Positions 37,548-49,100 of a stretch of DNA of 64,000 bases are shown here, one piece after another (positions within the stretch are counted from its first letter, which is position 1; each line of letters opens with the position of its first letter). The notes under the pieces were generated by a model. That model was given only the letters and a program-made list of their open reading frames with translations. It ran no database searches and had not been told where the DNA came from. The stretch is from Salegentibacter lacus (GTDB lineage Bacteria > Bacteroidota > Bacteroidia > Flavobacteriales > Flavobacteriaceae): contig NZ_JAIQZB010000001.1 in assembly GCF_020164555.1 (NCBI RefSeq), positions 186,001 through 250,000 of the forward strand. The letters are read 5' to 3'. Made by a program: the position numbers and the translations under genes.

Positions 37548-37804
37548 TACTTCGCTCTTTCAATTATTTCTACTAGTCTCCAACATTTAGATTTACTTAA
37601 AGGTCTTGTTTCCATGATCCTTACAGTATCTCCTTCGTTGCAGTCGTTTGTTTCGTCGTGCGCTACGTATTTTTTCGTTTTTAAAACGAACTTTCCATAC
37701 ATAGGGTGTTTTACTTTCTTAACTTCAGAAACCACGATAGATTTCTGCATTTTATTACTTGTAACAACGCCTATACGCTCTTTTCTTAAATTTCTTTTTT
37801 CCAT
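37547..37804 (-). CDS. rpsQ: 30S ribosomal protein S17
   Basis: An 85-residue OB-fold S17 ([17 protein letters not shown] is represented as [40 protein letters not shown]). It binds the 5' domain of 16S rRNA. Overlaps rplN by one base. Confidence 0.97.
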   Translation of the reverse strand: MEKRNLRKERIGVVTSNKMQKSIVVSEVKKVKHPMYGKFVLKTKKYVAHDETNDCNEGDTVRIMETRPLSKSKCWRLVEIIERAK

Positions 37805-37822
37805 CTTTCAGCAGAATAACAC

Positions 37823-38014
37823 TTATTGTTGTTCTCTTTTAGTTAACTCTGTAGCAAGTCTCGCTATAGTTCTTCGTACAGCTCTAAGCTGTATTGGGTT
37901 CTCTAATGGCGAAACTGCATGAGCCATTTTCAAATCTGAATATGCTTTTCTAGATTTCCCAAGCTCTTCTTGTAATTCTGCCACAGACAGTTCTTTTACT
38001 TCTGATTGTTTCAT
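37823..38014 (-). CDS. rpmC: 50S ribosomal protein L29
   Basis: A 63-residue two-helix L29 (SEVKELSVAELQEELGKSRK, IQLRAVRRTIARLATELTKR). Located by the exit tunnel, where it helps form the site for SRP and trigger factor. Between rplP and rpsQ. Confidence 0.97.
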   Translation of the reverse strand: MKQSEVKELSVAELQEELGKSRKAYSDLKMAHAVSPLENPIQLRAVRRTIARLATELTKREQQ

Positions 38015-38026
38015 AACTTTATAATA

Positions 38027-38446
38027 TTAAGCTTGATAGTCTCTAGCTACAATAAATTTGGTTCTTACCGGAAGTTTCTGCGCTGCAAGCCTTAAAGCTT
38101 CTTTAGCAACATCCATTGGCACTCCACCAATTTCAAACATAATTCTTCCTGGTTTTACAACAGCAGCCCAATATTCTACGGCACCTTTACCTTTACCCAT
38201 ACGAACCTCTAGAGGTTTCTTAGTGATAGGCTTGTCTGGAAATATTTTAATCCAGATAGAACCTTCCCTTTTCATATATCGGGTAGCAGCAATACGTGCA
38301 GCTTCAATTTGGCGGGCAGTAATGAAACTAGAATCCATAGATTTAATTCCAAAGGTTCCATTAGAGAGTCTATGACCTCTTCCGGCGTTGCCTTTCATAC
38401 GGCCCTTCTGCTGTTTACGGTATTTTGTTCTTTTAGGTTGTAACAT
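38027..38446 (-). CDS. rplP: 50S ribosomal protein L16
   Basis: A 139-residue L16 ([40 protein letters not shown]). It helps position tRNA and the 5S RNP. Follows rpsC by 19 bases. Confidence 0.98.
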   Translation of the reverse strand: MLQPKRTKYRKQQKGRMKGNAGRGHRLSNGTFGIKSMDSSFITARQIEAARIAATRYMKREGSIWIKIFPDKPITKKPLEVRMGKGKGAVEYWAAVVKPGRIMFEIGGVPMDVAKEALRLAAQKLPVRTKFIVARDYQA

Positions 38447-38465
38447 TTTTCTTTACTTTAAAAAA

Positions 38466-39185
38466 TTACTTTCTACGACGTGATTTGTTACCACCTCGCC
38501 CGGCTCCAGGTTTTCCTCCTTGCTTCTTGGACATTCCAACAAGCGGGGAAAGATCTCTTTTACCATAAACTTCGCCTTTCATGATCCATACTTTAACACC
38601 CAACCTACCATAAGTAGTATGAGCTTCAACTAAAGCATAGTCAATATCGGCCCTAAAAGTAGACAGAGGAATTCTACCATCTTTGTATGCTTCTGAACGT
38701 GCCATTTCAGCACCATTTAAACGTCCGGAAATCTGTATTTTGATACCTTCAGCATTCATTCTCATAGCAGCCGCGATAGCCATTTTAATTGCACGACGGT
38801 AAGAAATACGATTTTCAATTTGTCTTGCAACACTAGATGCAACTAAGTGCGCATCAAGTTCTGGCCTCTTAATCTCAAAGATGTTAATTTGAACCTCCTT
38901 GTCGGTAATTTTCTTAAGTTCTTCTTTAAGCTTGTCTACCTCCTGGCCGCCTTTACCAATAATAATACCTGGTCTGGCAGTGGTGATAGTAACGGTTACA
39001 AGCTTAAGCGTACGCTCAATAATTACCCTAGATACACTCGCTTTTGAAAGACGAGCATGGATGTACTTTCTAATCTTATCGTCTTCGGCTAATTTATCGC
39101 CGTAGTCATTTCCTCCGTACCAGTTGGATTCCCATCCTCTTACGATACCAAGACGATTCCCGATTGGATTTGTTTTTTGTCCCAT
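38466..39185 (-). CDS. rpsC: 30S ribosomal protein S3
   Basis: A 239-residue S3 with an N-terminal KH domain ([20 protein letters not shown]) and the S3 C-domain ([40 protein letters not shown]). The basic Gly-rich tail ends in GNKSRRRK. It lines the mRNA entry channel. Confidence 0.98.
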   Translation of the reverse strand: MGQKTNPIGNRLGIVRGWESNWYGGNDYGDKLAEDDKIRKYIHARLSKASVSRVIIERTLKLVTVTITTARPGIIIGKGGQEVDKLKEELKKITDKEVQINIFEIKRPELDAHLVASSVARQIENRISYRRAIKMAIAAAMRMNAEGIKIQISGRLNGAEMARSEAYKDGRIPLSTFRADIDYALVEAHTTYGRLGVKVWIMKGEVYGKRDLSPLVGMSKKQGGKPGAGRGGNKSRRRK

Positions 39186-39192
39186 ACTCTAC

Positions 39193-39600
39193 TTAGCTTT
39201 GTGTATTATTGTTTTCTCCAAGCACCAAAGTAACGTGGTTGGATCTCTTTCTAATTCTATGTGCGCGGCCCTGTGGTGCAGGACGTAGCCTTTTAAGCAT
39301 CGCTCCTCCATCTACACGGATTTCTTTTACAAACAATTCAGCTTCTTCAATATTGGCCTCTTCGTTTTTAGATTGCCAGTTGGCTATTGCTGAAAGCAAT
39401 AATTTCTCTAAACGTCCAGAAGCTTCTTTTGAACTGAATTTTAATATTTGAAGCGCCTTTTCTACTTTCTCACCTCTTACTAAATCCGCAACTAAGCGCA
39501 TTTTTCTAGGTGAAGTAGGGCAGTTATTCAACTTTGCAAAAGCTACCTGTTTTTTGGCCTCTTTTATCTGCTCTGCTCTTTCTCTTTTACGAACTCCCAT
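39193..39600 (-). CDS. rplV: 50S ribosomal protein L22
   Basis: A 135-residue L22 with an N-terminal extension ([20 protein letters not shown]) before the core ([40 protein letters not shown]). The loop reaches into the exit tunnel and affects macrolide sensitivity. Confidence 0.97.
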   Translation of the reverse strand: MGVRKRERAEQIKEAKKQVAFAKLNNCPTSPRKMRLVADLVRGEKVEKALQILKFSSKEASGRLEKLLLSAIANWQSKNEEANIEEAELFVKEIRVDGGAMLKRLRPAPQGRAHRIRKRSNHVTLVLGENNNTQS

Positions 39601-39608
39601 AGCTTCAA

Positions 39609-39887
39609 TTATCTTTTACCTTTATTTTTTGCACCAGAATGCCCTCTAAAGGAACGTGTTGGTGAAAATTCTCCTAATTTATGCCCTACCATGTTCTCTG
39701 TTACATATACAGGTACAAATTGTTTCCCGTTATGAACAGCGATAGTTTGCCCTACGAAATCTGGAGTAATCATTGAAGCTCTAGACCAAGTCTTGATCAC
39801 GGCTTTTTTTCCAGACTCAACATTTTGAGCAACTTTCTTATCTAACTTATAGTGAACGTAAGGTCCTTTTTTTAATGAACGTGCCAT
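39609..39887 (-). CDS. rpsS: 30S ribosomal protein S19
   Basis: A 92-residue S19 ([40 protein letters not shown]). Head of the small subunit, paired with S13. Six bases separate it from rplB. Confidence 0.98.
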   Translation of the reverse strand: MARSLKKGPYVHYKLDKKVAQNVESGKKAVIKTWSRASMITPDFVGQTIAVHNGKQFVPVYVTENMVGHKLGEFSPTRSFRGHSGAKNKGKR

Positions 39888-39893
39888 ATCTTA

Positions 39894-40721
39894 TTATTTC
39901 TTTCTACGTTCTACAATATATTTATTACTCGCTTTTGTTCTTGAACGGGTTTTGAAACCTTTAGCAGGTAAACCTTTTCTTGAACGTGGGTGACCACCGG
40001 AAGCTCTTCCTTCACCACCACCCATTGGGTGATCTACAGGGTTCATCGCTACTGGTCTTGTTCTTGGTCTAATACCCAACCAACGTTTTCTACCAGCCTT
40101 ACCAGAAACCTGAAGTTGGTGATCACTATTTGATACAGCTCCAATTGTCGCCATACAAGTAGATAACACTCTTCTAATTTCTCCTGAAGGTAGTTTCACG
40201 GTTGCATACTTTCCTTCTCTTGCCAATAATTGAGCAAAAGCTCCAGCACTTCTTGCCATTACAGCACCTTGACCGGCTCTTAACTCTATACAAGAAACCA
40301 CAGTACCAAGCGGAATACTTGATAACGGCATTGCATTTCCAATTTCTGGAGCAGCAGATTCTGTACTTGACACAATATTTTGACCTACCTGCAACCCATT
40401 TTGAGCAATAACGTATCGTTTCTCACCATCCTGGTAATTCAACAATGCGATAAAGGCAGTTCTATTAGGATCATATTCTATACTCGCAACAGTAGCAGGA
40501 ATACCATGCTTGTCGCGTTTAAAGTCTACAATTCTGTAACGTCTTTTATGACCTCCACCTTTGTAGCGGATAGTCATTTTTCCCTGACTGTTTCTCCCAC
40601 CTGATTTTTTTAACGGAGCTATTAAACTCTTCTCCGGCTTATCAGTAGTAATGGCGTCAAAACCATTAACTACTCTAAAACGCTGACCAGGGGTGATTGG
40701 TTTTAATTTTCTAACTGACAT
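39894..40721 (-). CDS. rplB: 50S ribosomal protein L2
   Basis: A 275-residue L2 ([60 protein letters not shown]). It is needed for subunit association and sits by the peptidyl-transferase centre; the conserved His of the PVDHPMGGG segment is present. Confidence 0.98.
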   Translation of the reverse strand: MSVRKLKPITPGQRFRVVNGFDAITTDKPEKSLIAPLKKSGGRNSQGKMTIRYKGGGHKRRYRIVDFKRDKHGIPATVASIEYDPNRTAFIALLNYQDGEKRYVIAQNGLQVGQNIVSSTESAAPEIGNAMPLSSIPLGTVVSCIELRAGQGAVMARSAGAFAQLLAREGKYATVKLPSGEIRRVLSTCMATIGAVSNSDHQLQVSGKAGRKRWLGIRPRTRPVAMNPVDHPMGGGEGRASGGHPRSRKGLPAKGFKTRSRTKASNKYIVERRKK

Positions 40722-40730
40722 TTTTTAATC

Positions 40731-41021
40731 TTAAAGATTACTGTATAAATCAATAGTTTCACCTTCCGTCACCTGTACCAACGCCTTTTTAAAAGCTTTG
40801 GTTTTACCAGTGATCATACCAGATTTTGTATATCTGGTTTTACGATCTGGACGGACATTTATGGTACGAACTTTTTCTACTGAAACTCCGTAAGCAGCTT
40901 CTACTGCATTCTTAATTTCAATCTTATTCGCCTTATTGTCTACCACGAAAGAAAAACGGTTATTCAACTCGCTGTCTCCGGTGGCTTTTTCTGTAATAAT
41001 TGGTTTTATCAAGATACTCAT
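40731..41021 (-). CDS. rplW: 50S ribosomal protein L23
   Basis: A 96-residue L23 (SILIKPIITEKATGDSELNN; GVSVEKVRTINVRPDRKTRY). It is the main docking site for trigger factor and SRP at the tunnel exit. Confidence 0.97.
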   Translation of the reverse strand: MSILIKPIITEKATGDSELNNRFSFVVDNKANKIEIKNAVEAAYGVSVEKVRTINVRPDRKTRYTKSGMITGKTKAFKKALVQVTEGETIDLYSNL

Positions 41022-41026
41022 AAGGC

Positions 41027-41656
41027 TTATTTACTTAAATTCGACTCAATTCCTTCTAAAGAACCTTCAAGCAATACGATATTCTTAGCATTAAGAATTC
41101 CATAAGTACTTAATTCTGAGGAATTTACAACCTCAAGTCCTTTCAAATTACGTGACGACAAATATACATTTTTATTTGAGTCACCCAACACTATAAGTGA
41201 TTTTTTGTCCTGAATACCAAGGGCTTTCAAAACATCTATCATACTTTTTGTCTTCGGCGCATCAAAAGAAAAGTCTTCAATTACAAAAATTGATTCTCCT
41301 TTTGCTTTTATTGATAAAGCCGATTTTCTAGCCAAACGTTTTAAATTTTTATTCAATTTAAAACTGTAGTTTCTTGGTCTTGGTCCAAAAACACGTCCAC
41401 CACCTTTAAAAATAGGTGACTTAATGCTACCTGCACGCGCTGTACCGGTACCTTTTTGCTTTTTGATCTTACGGGTACTCCCAACAATCTCAGCTCTTTC
41501 TTTAGCTTTGTGGGTTCCCTGGCGCTGATTAGCTAAATATTGCTTAACATCAAGATAAACAGCGTGATCGTTTGGCTCTATAGCGAAAACAGAGTCAGAA
41601 AGCTTTGCTTTTCTGCCTGTTTCTTTTCCTTTTATATCTAAAACTGCTACTTCCAT
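41027..41656 (-). CDS. rplD: 50S ribosomal protein L4
   Basis: A 209-residue L4 ([40 protein letters not shown] in the tunnel loop). In E. coli L4 also represses the S10 operon by attenuation; a terminator-like hairpin upstream of rplC makes a similar scheme possible here. It overlaps rplC by one base. Confidence 0.98.
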   Translation of the reverse strand: MEVAVLDIKGKETGRKAKLSDSVFAIEPNDHAVYLDVKQYLANQRQGTHKAKERAEIVGSTRKIKKQKGTGTARAGSIKSPIFKGGGRVFGPRPRNYSFKLNKNLKRLARKSALSIKAKGESIFVIEDFSFDAPKTKSMIDVLKALGIQDKKSLIVLGDSNKNVYLSSRNLKGLEVVNSSELSTYGILNAKNIVLLEGSLEGIESNLSK

Positions 41657-42267
41657 TACTTGCTAATGATTACGTATGAGTTTTTGTGACCTGGCACACA
41701 TCCTTTTACTACTAAAAGGTTTTTATCTGCCACCACTTTTAAAACTCTCAGGTTTTCTACTTTAACTCTCTCTCCACCCATTCTACCGGCCATTTTCATT
41801 CCTTTGAAAACCCGTGCAGGGTAAGACGCTGCACCAATAGAACCCGGAGCTCTTAAACGGTTATGCTGACCGTGAGTCGCCTGACCCACACCACCAAAGT
41901 TGTGTCTTTTTACAACACCTTGAAAGCCTTTACCTTTAGAAGCACCTGCAATATCTACAAATTCCCCTTCGCTAAAGTGCTCTACCGTGATAGCATCACC
42001 TAATTTATAATCTGCTTCAAATCCTTTGAATTCAACGACTTTACGTTTTGCAACGCTTCCTGCTTTTTTAGCGTGCCCTTCAGCAGCTTTGTTTGCAGTC
42101 TTTTTGTCATCGAAACCAACTTGAAGTGCCTCATACCCGTCAACCTCTGTGGTTCTGACTTGGGTAACTACGCATGGACCTGCTTCTATAACGGTACAGG
42201 GAACATTTTTCCCATTCTCGTCAAAAATACTGGTCATGCCTATTTTTTTTCCTATTAACCCAGACAT
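41656..42267 (-). CDS. rplC: 50S ribosomal protein L3
   Basis: A 203-residue L3 ([60 protein letters not shown]). It starts assembly of the 50S subunit. A 164-base gap with a terminator-like hairpin and short palindromes separates it from rpsJ. Confidence 0.98.
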   Translation of the reverse strand: MSGLIGKKIGMTSIFDENGKNVPCTVIEAGPCVVTQVRTTEVDGYEALQVGFDDKKTANKAAEGHAKKAGSVAKRKVVEFKGFEADYKLGDAITVEHFSEGEFVDIAGASKGKGFQGVVKRHNFGGVGQATHGQHNRLRAPGSIGAASYPARVFKGMKMAGRMGGERVKVENLRVLKVVADKNLLVVKGCVPGHKNSYVIISK

Positions 42268-42297
42268 AATTAATTTTTGATTATTACTTATTTATTT

Positions 42298-42335
42298 AAA
42301 AAAATTCAGGGCAGAAAAATACTTTCGCCCTGAAT
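42298..42335 (-). terminator. terminator/attenuator-like hairpin between rpsJ and rplC
   Basis: On the minus strand ATTCAGGGC (42335-42327) pairs with GCCCTGAAT (42312-42304) around a 14-base loop, directly followed by T7 (42304-42298). This is a classical intrinsic-terminator layout, inside the ribosomal gene array. No TAnnTTTG promoter is obvious between it and the rplC start, so read-through is probably needed. Confidence 0.65.
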
Positions 42336-42380
42336 GTATCTTTCTTCCGTTTTTCCCTCGCCAACTGCTCGGGACATGTT

Positions 42381-42429
42381 ATTCTCACTAAGGTGAGAAT
42401 CTTTTAAGATCTCCGCCTTCGCGAAGATG
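42381..42429. repeat. paired short palindromes downstream of rpsJ
   Basis: ATTCTCACTAAGGTGAGAAT (42381-42400) is an 8-bp stem with a 4-base loop. Next to it CTTCGCGAAG (42417-42426) lies within a larger imperfect ATCT/AGAT palindrome, core CCGCCTTCGCG, resembling 28487-28504. Confidence 0.5.
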
Positions 42430-42431
42430 AC

Positions 42432-42737
42432 TTATACTTTAATCTCTACTTCAACCCCACTAGGTAGTTCAAGCTTCATCAACGCATCAATCGTCTTTGA
42501 AGAAGAACTGTAGATATCTAAAAGCCTTTTATAAGAGCTTAATTGAAATTGCTCTCTAGCTTTTTTGTTTACGTGAGGAGAACGTAAAACGGTAAAAAGT
42601 TTTTTGTGAGTAGGCAAAGGAATTGGTCCTGTTACCACTGCACCTGTAGTTTTTACAGTCTTCACGATCTTCTCTGCAGATTTATCTACCAGGTTATGAT
42701 CGTAGGATTTTAGTTTTATTCTTATTTTCTGACTCAT
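42432..42737 (-). CDS. rpsJ: 30S ribosomal protein S10
   Basis: A 101-residue S10 ([40 protein letters not shown]). It is also the NusE antitermination partner in other bacteria. It is placed after fusA, separated from the rest of the S10 cluster by the 42298-42335 hairpin. Confidence 0.98.
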   Translation of the reverse strand: MSQKIRIKLKSYDHNLVDKSAEKIVKTVKTTGAVVTGPIPLPTHKKLFTVLRSPHVNKKAREQFQLSSYKRLLDIYSSSSKTIDALMKLELPSGVEVEIKV

Positions 42738-42747
42738 TTTCCTAATA

Positions 42748-44856
42748 TTATTCGTTTGTACCCTTTGCCGCTTTAATTACTTCTTCTGAAATATTAGAAG
42801 GAGTTTCAGCATAGTGAGAAAATTCCATAGTTGAAGTTGCTCTACCAGAAGATAATGTTCTTAATGTTGTTACATAACCAAACATTTCAGCTAAAGGCAC
42901 TTCTGCTTTAATAATCTTAGCTCCAGACCTGTCTGACATGCTGTTTACCTGACCTCTTCTTCGGTTCAAGTCACCAACAATATCACCCATATTTTCTTCT
43001 GGAGTAACTACTTCAATTTTCATAATTGGCTCAAGAACTACAGCACCGGCCTTTTTAGCAGCGGCTTTGTAACCCATTTTAGCAGCCAATTCGAAAGAAA
43101 GTTGATCGGAATCTACAGGGTGGAAAGATCCATCCTTAAGGATCACCTTTAAGGTATCCATTAGGAAACCAGCCAGTGGCCCATTTTTCATAGCTTCCTT
43201 AAAACCTTTTTCTACTGAAGGAACAAATTCTTTAGGAATACGTCCACCTTTGATCTGGTCTACAAACTGAAGCCCTTTTCCTTCAAAGTCCTCGTCTACA
43301 GGTCCCATCTCAAAAACGATATCAGCAAATTTACCACGACCACCAGATTGCTTTTTATAAACCTCTCTATGATCTGCAGTTTTAGTTACTGTTTCTTTGT
43401 ATTCAACCTGAGGCTGACCTTCGTTCACTTCAACTTTAAATTCTCTCTTTAAACGGTCTACAAGAATTTCAATATGAAGTTCTCCCATACCAGAGATAAT
43501 AGTTTGTCCTGAAATTTCATCAGTCTTAACCTGGAACGTTGGATCCTCTTCAGCTAATTTAGCTAAAGCCATACCCATTTTATCAACATCAGCTTTTGTC
43601 TTAGGCTCTACCGCGATACCAATTACTGGCTCAGGGAAAGTCATAGACTCAAGAACGATTGGGTTTTTCTCATTAGTAAGTGTATCTCCGGTTTTAATAT
43701 CTTTAAAACCAACAGCTGCACCAATATCTCCTGCTTCAATTCTATCTATAGGCTCTTGTTTATTAGAGTGCATTTGATAAATACGAGAAATACGTTCTTT
43801 TTTACCAGATCTGTTGTTTAAAACGTAAGACCCCGCATCTAAAGCTCCTGAATATACACGGAAAAATGCCAAACGACCTACGAAAGGATCCGTAGCAATT
43901 TTAAATGCCAATGCAGAGAAAGGAGAGTCAACGTGTGGCTTTCTACTTTCCTCTTCATTAGTATCAGGATTTAAACCTATAATAGCTTCAACATCTACTG
44001 GAGAAGGCATATATCTCATTACTGCATCAAGCATTGCCTGCACACCTTTATTTTTAAAGGCAGAACCACACATCATAGGAATGATAGACATATCTATGGT
44101 TGCAGCTCTAAGGGCAGCAATAATCTCATCTTCAGTAATTGAATCTTCATCTTCAAAGAACTTTTCCATCAATGCTTCATCATACTCGGCTACAGCTTCT
44201 ACAAGCTGAGTTCTGTATTTATTCACATCTTCCATAAGTTCTTCAGGAATATCTATGGTATCATAGGTCATCCCGTGATCTTCATCATTCCAAATAATTG
44301 CTTTTTTGGAAATAAGATCAACAACTCCTTTAAAGTCTATTTCATCACCAATAGGAACTTGCAATGGCACAGGGTTTCCACCAAGCATTTCTCTAACCTG
44401 CTTACACACATTAAAGAAGTCAGCTCCCTGACGGTCCATTTTATTTACAAATCCTAAACGTGGTACTTTATATTTATCAGCCTGTCTCCAAACGGTTTCA
44501 GATTGCGGCTCAACACCATCTACAGCACTAAACAATGCAACCACACCATCAAGAACACGTAAAGAACGTTCTACCTCTACAGTAAAATCAACGTGACCAG
44601 GTGTATCGATAATATTCACCGTGAACTCCTGATCTTTATACATCCATTTACAGTGTGTAGCCGCAGAAGTAATAGTAATACCTCTTTCCTGCTCCTGCTC
44701 CATCCAGTCCATAGTAGCTGCACCATCATGCACTTCTCCTATTTTGTGGCTTATCCCTGTGTAATACAGGATACGCTCTGTTGTTGTGGTTTTACCCGCA
44801 TCAATGTGAGCTGCAATTCCTATATTTCTGGTAAATTTTAAATCTCTTTGTGCCAT
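42748..44856 (-). CDS. fusA: translation elongation factor G
   Basis: A 702-residue EF-G with P-loop [14 protein letters not shown], switch [27 protein letters not shown] specificity motif and all five domains. It drives translocation with GTP hydrolysis. Domain IV segment [13 protein letters not shown] and the C-terminal [16 protein letters not shown] are intact. No second copy is present in the window. Confidence 0.98.
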   Translation of the reverse strand: MAQRDLKFTRNIGIAAHIDAGKTTTTERILYYTGISHKIGEVHDGAATMDWMEQEQERGITITSAATHCKWMYKDQEFTVNIIDTPGHVDFTVEVERSLRVLDGVVALFSAVDGVEPQSETVWRQADKYKVPRLGFVNKMDRQGADFFNVCKQVREMLGGNPVPLQVPIGDEIDFKGVVDLISKKAIIWNDEDHGMTYDTIDIPEELMEDVNKYRTQLVEAVAEYDEALMEKFFEDEDSITEDEIIAALRAATIDMSIIPMMCGSAFKNKGVQAMLDAVMRYMPSPVDVEAIIGLNPDTNEEESRKPHVDSPFSALAFKIATDPFVGRLAFFRVYSGALDAGSYVLNNRSGKKERISRIYQMHSNKQEPIDRIEAGDIGAAVGFKDIKTGDTLTNEKNPIVLESMTFPEPVIGIAVEPKTKADVDKMGMALAKLAEEDPTFQVKTDEISGQTIISGMGELHIEILVDRLKREFKVEVNEGQPQVEYKETVTKTADHREVYKKQSGGRGKFADIVFEMGPVDEDFEGKGLQFVDQIKGGRIPKEFVPSVEKGFKEAMKNGPLAGFLMDTLKVILKDGSFHPVDSDQLSFELAAKMGYKAAAKKAGAVVLEPIMKIEVVTPEENMGDIVGDLNRRRGQVNSMSDRSGAKIIKAEVPLAEMFGYVTTLRTLSSGRATSTMEFSHYAETPSNISEEVIKAAKGTNE

Positions 44857-44861
44857 TTTTC

Positions 44862-45338
44862 TTAGAATCTAAAGTGAGAGAATGCTTTGTTAGCTTCAGC
44901 CATTTTATGAGTATCAACTCTTCTTTTTACTGCAGCACCTTCTTCTTTGGCAGCAGCAAGAACTTCAGAAGCTAATTTCTGCGCCATAGATTTTTCGTTC
45001 CTCTTACGCGCAAAAGAAATTAACCACTTCATAGCAGTTGATACTTTTCTATCTGGTCTTATTTGCATTGGGATTTGAAAGGTTGCACCTCCAACTCGTC
45101 TACTTCTAACTTCAACGTGAGGCATAACATTAGAAAGAGCGTCTTTCCAAATTTCCAAACCGGTTTTTTCGTCGTCTTGTTTCTTCTCTTCTATAATTGC
45201 GATTGAATCATAGAAGATCTTAAAGGCTACCGATTTTTTACCATCCCACATCATCATGTTCACAAAACGTGTTACAAGCTGATCGTTAAATTTTGGATCT
45301 GGTAAAAGCGGTCTTTTTTTGGCCTGTCTTTTTCTCAT
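44862..45338 (-). CDS. rpsG: 30S ribosomal protein S7
   Basis: A 158-residue S7 ([40 protein letters not shown]). It organises the 16S 3' domain; in E. coli it represses the str operon. Between rpsL and fusA, as usual. Confidence 0.98.
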   Translation of the reverse strand: MRKRQAKKRPLLPDPKFNDQLVTRFVNMMMWDGKKSVAFKIFYDSIAIIEEKKQDDEKTGLEIWKDALSNVMPHVEVRSRRVGGATFQIPMQIRPDRKVSTAMKWLISFARKRNEKSMAQKLASEVLAAAKEEGAAVKRRVDTHKMAEANKAFSHFRF

Positions 45339-45361
45339 TTCTTTACATTAAAAGTTTTTAA

Positions 45362-45736
45362 TTACTTCTTAGGGCGTTTTGCTCCGTATTTAGATCTACG
45401 CTGGCTTCTTCCTTCAACACCCGCAGTATCTAATGCACCGCGAACAATGTGATATCTAACACCTGGCAAATCTTTTACCCTTCCGCCTCTAACCAATACT
45501 ATCGAGTGCTCTTGTAGATTGTGACCCTCACCTGGAATATAAGCGTTAACTTCTTTTCCATTAGTCAACCTTACCCTTGCTACTTTACGCATAGCCGAGT
45601 TTGGTTTCTTAGGTGTAGTAGTATACACACGTGTGCATACTCCTCTTCTTTGAGGGCACGAATCCAAAGCAGCCGATTTACTCTTCTTGGTTATCTGGGC
45701 TCTTCCTTTTCGTACTAATTGTGAAATTGTTGGCAT
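45362..45736 (-). CDS. rpsL: 30S ribosomal protein S12
   Basis: A 124-residue S12 ([40 protein letters not shown]). Lys in PKKPNSA and in [13 protein letters not shown] are unchanged, so the protein carries the streptomycin-sensitive residues. First gene of the str-type operon, with a clear promoter upstream. Confidence 0.98.
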   Translation of the reverse strand: MPTISQLVRKGRAQITKKSKSAALDSCPQRRGVCTRVYTTTPKKPNSAMRKVARVRLTNGKEVNAYIPGEGHNLQEHSIVLVRGGRVKDLPGVRYHIVRGALDTAGVEGRSQRRSKYGAKRPKK

Positions 45737-45789
45737 AATTTCTTTTACCTAATTATTAATAAATTTAATCCCCTGTTTTTTAGGGTTTG

Positions 45790-45820
45790 CAAATGTAGAA
45801 ATAAAAACAAATTTATCAAA
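45790..45820 (-). promoter_or_regulatory. promoter of the rpsL-rpsG-fusA-rpsJ operon
   Basis: Minus strand: TTTG (45820-45817), 19 bases, TACATTTG (45797-45790), a full match to the Bacteroidota consensus. The leader of about 45-50 bases contains CCCTAAAAAACAGGG, a small hairpin. Confidence 0.78.
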
Positions 45821-46095
45821 CTATAATGGATTAATTTTCAGAAGGATAATCTAAAAGGTAAAAAACACACTCTATTACGAGGCACAAAACCAATACAAAC
45901 CATTCATTTTAAAACTGGCACTAAATCCGATGCAAAATAGCATTTTTGTATTTTAACCAAACTTTGAAGCTAAATCACGATAATTTTCTAATCTTTTAAC
46001 ATTTTGCCGAATACTCGTTACCTTCTGACTCTAACCGTTCTATGCACAAATATTAACAATTCCTTAAAAATGGAGTGTATTTTTAAAAACAAAAG
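45821..46095. other. long intergenic region between rpsL and susC
   Basis: The whole gap is 45737-46155 (419 bases). It carries the two divergent promoters at its ends. The middle, 45821-46095, is AT-rich, with no supportable gene. A possible operator for the SusC operon may lie here but none was recognised. Confidence 0.5.
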
Positions 46096-46127
46096 TTTGT
46101 TTTATTAACCATTTATTAGCACTTTTG
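46096..46127 (+). promoter_or_regulatory. putative promoter of the susCD-like operon
   Basis: TTTG (46096-46099), 20 bases, CACTTTTG (46120-46127). The -7 box has C for the first T of TAnnTTTG. About 28 bases separate it from the susC ATG. Confidence 0.5.
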
Positions 46128-46155
46128 GCGTTGGCTAATTCAAACAAATTTAAAA

Positions 46156-49100
46156 ATGAGAACAAAGTTTAGTAGTATTCTAACACTATTATTAGTGTTA
46201 GCTGTGCAAATTACTTTTGCACAAGAACGAACGATTACCGGTACGGTAGTCGATGAAGACGGGTTGCCCCTTCCGGGTGTGACCGTTTTGATTCAGGGAA
46301 CCAACACTGGTACCCAAACTGATTTTGACGGAAATTACTCCATAACAGCCAATCAGGGCGATGTTTTGGTATATTCTTTCGTTGGAATGGAAACAGCAGA
46401 TTACACTGTAGCTAATAATGACACAATAGATGTTACTTTAACTACAGACTCTGCTCAATTAGATGCAGTAGTTGTTACCGCTCTAGGTATACAGCGGGAA
46501 AAGAAATCTTTAGGTTATGCAACCCAGGAGGTTCAAGGTGCTGAAGTTTCAGATGTACCAACCCAAAACTTCATGAATTCGCTTTCTGGTAAAGTAGCTG
46601 GACTTTCAATTAAAGGTTCAGGTACAATGGGTGGTTCTACCAATGTCGTAATTCGTGGTAATGCTTCCTTAACCGGAAACAACCAGGCACTTTTCGTAAT
46701 TGATGGTACTCCTATTAGTAACAACACTCCTAACACTGCTGATCAACAAGCTGGACGCGGTGGTTACGATTACGGTAACGCAGCTTCAGACATTAACCCT
46801 AATGACATTGAATCTATCAACGTTTTAAAGGGTGCTGCTGCAACTGCTCTATATGGAGCAAGAGCTGCAAACGGCGCAATTATTATTGAAACTAAAAAAG
46901 GTTCTAAACAAAAAGGAATTGGTATTTCTATCAATTCTACGTTTATGACTTCTTCGGTTGATGATAATACACTTCCTGTTTACCAGGACCAATATGGAGC
47001 TGGTTATGGACCATATTATGATACTCCATTTTTCAATACCTACGGAAACTTAGATCTTCCTGACGGTTTTGATTCGAATACTCCATTTACACCATTTACT
47101 GAGGATGCTTCTTTTGGTGCTGCTTTTGACGGACAACCAATATACCAATGGAATTCTATTTATCCTCAATTAGACACTTATCAACAAGCCACCCCGTGGC
47201 AAGCAGCCGAAAATACTCCCAATGACATTTGGGAAAGAGGCTATACTGCAATTAACTCTGTTGCTTTAAGCGGTGGTAATGAAACCAGTACTTTTAGATT
47301 GGGGGTCACCAATTTAAACAACCAGGGTAACCTACCAAATAGTAGAATAAAAAGAAATAACATTAAATTTAGTGGTAGCCACGAATTTACAGATAATTTC
47401 AGTGCCGGAGCCAACATTACCTATACAAAAACAGATGGTAAAGGAAGATATGGAACAGGTTACGATTCAGAAAACCCAATGCAGTCCTTCCGCCAATGGT
47501 TCCAAACTAACGTAGATATCTACGAACAAAGGGAAGCTTACCTGCAAACAGGGCAGAATATTACATGGAATCCTAATAGTCCAACTAATAGAACTCCAAT
47601 CTATATGGATAACCCATACTGGACGCGTTATGAAAACTTCCAGACAGATACCCGTAACAGGTATTTTGGTAATTTTAACCTTAACTACGAAATCAATGAT
47701 GTATTTAGTGTAGTAGGACGTTTTTCGTTTGATACTTTTGACGAGTTACAGGAAGAAAGAAGAAATGTTGGTAGTTCTGGGGTTTCAGGTTACTCTCGTT
47801 ATAATGGTAGAGCTGCAGAATACAACTACGACCTTATTTTAAATTTCAATAAAGATATTACTGATGGTTTAAACCTGGACGGTAATTTAGGTTGGAACCT
47901 AAGGAGAAATGATAACAGTTCTATTAGAGCCTCAACTAACGGCGGTCTTAACGCCCCAGGTTTCTATGCACTAAGCAATAGTGTTGACCCAATCAATCCT
48001 CCAGATGAGTACGATGCTACCAGAATGATTGATGGTATTTACGCAAGAGCTAGTTTAGGTTACTTAGATACTTATTATATTGAAGGAACTGTAAGAAGAG
48101 ACCGTTCTTCTACCTTGCCGGCAGAGAACAATACCTTCTATTATCCATCTATCTCTACAAGTGTATTACTTTCTAACATTGTTGAAGCCGATTGGTTAAA
48201 CTTCGCAAAATTAAGAGCAAACTACGCAGAAGTAGGTAACGATGCTGCTCCATATAGCGTTCTAAACACATATGTACTAAGCACTCCTTTTGGTGGCGCA
48301 GGGGTTGCTGGAAACCAAGCAACACTTAATAATGCGAACCTTAGTCCTGAAAGAACTAAATCATACGAAGTGGGTGTTGAAGCAAACTTCCTTGATAGAA
48401 GAATTGGCTTTGATTTATCTTATTACAATTCTCAAACCGAAGACCAAATTACACCGGTACCGGTATCAATGGCTTCTGGCTTTACTTCTGTTTTCTTTAA
48501 CGCAGGTACAATTGAAAACAAGGGTGTTGAAGTTTCTTTACGTTTAAACCCGATAAGATCTGAAGATTTTAACTGGAATATGACTGTTAACTGGGCTAGA
48601 AACCGAAGTGAAGTTTTAAACCTTGCTCAGGATATTGATAACCTGGAGCTAGCTAGTTTACAAGGTGGTATTTCTATTAACGCGACACCAGGAGAACCTT
48701 ATGGAACAATTAGGGGTACTGATTATATCTATGATGACAATGGTAACAAAACTGTAGGATCTAATGGGTACTATTTAACAACTCCAAACTCTAACAACAT
48801 TATTGGTAACATCCTGCCAGATTGGACCGGTGGTATTCAAAACACCTTCCAATACAAAAATCTGAGCTTAGGCTTTCTGATTGATATTCAAAAAGGTGGA
48901 GATATATTTTCTCTTGATACCTGGTATGGTTACGCCACAGGTGTTTACGACCAGTCAGTTGGAACAAACGACCTAGGTAACCCAATGAGAAATTCACTAG
49001 CTAATGGCGGAGGTATTGTACTTCCGGGAGTTAATGAAAATGGAGAACCTAATAGTACAAGAGCAGACTTCTCTACTTACGCAAATCCTTATGGATATGC

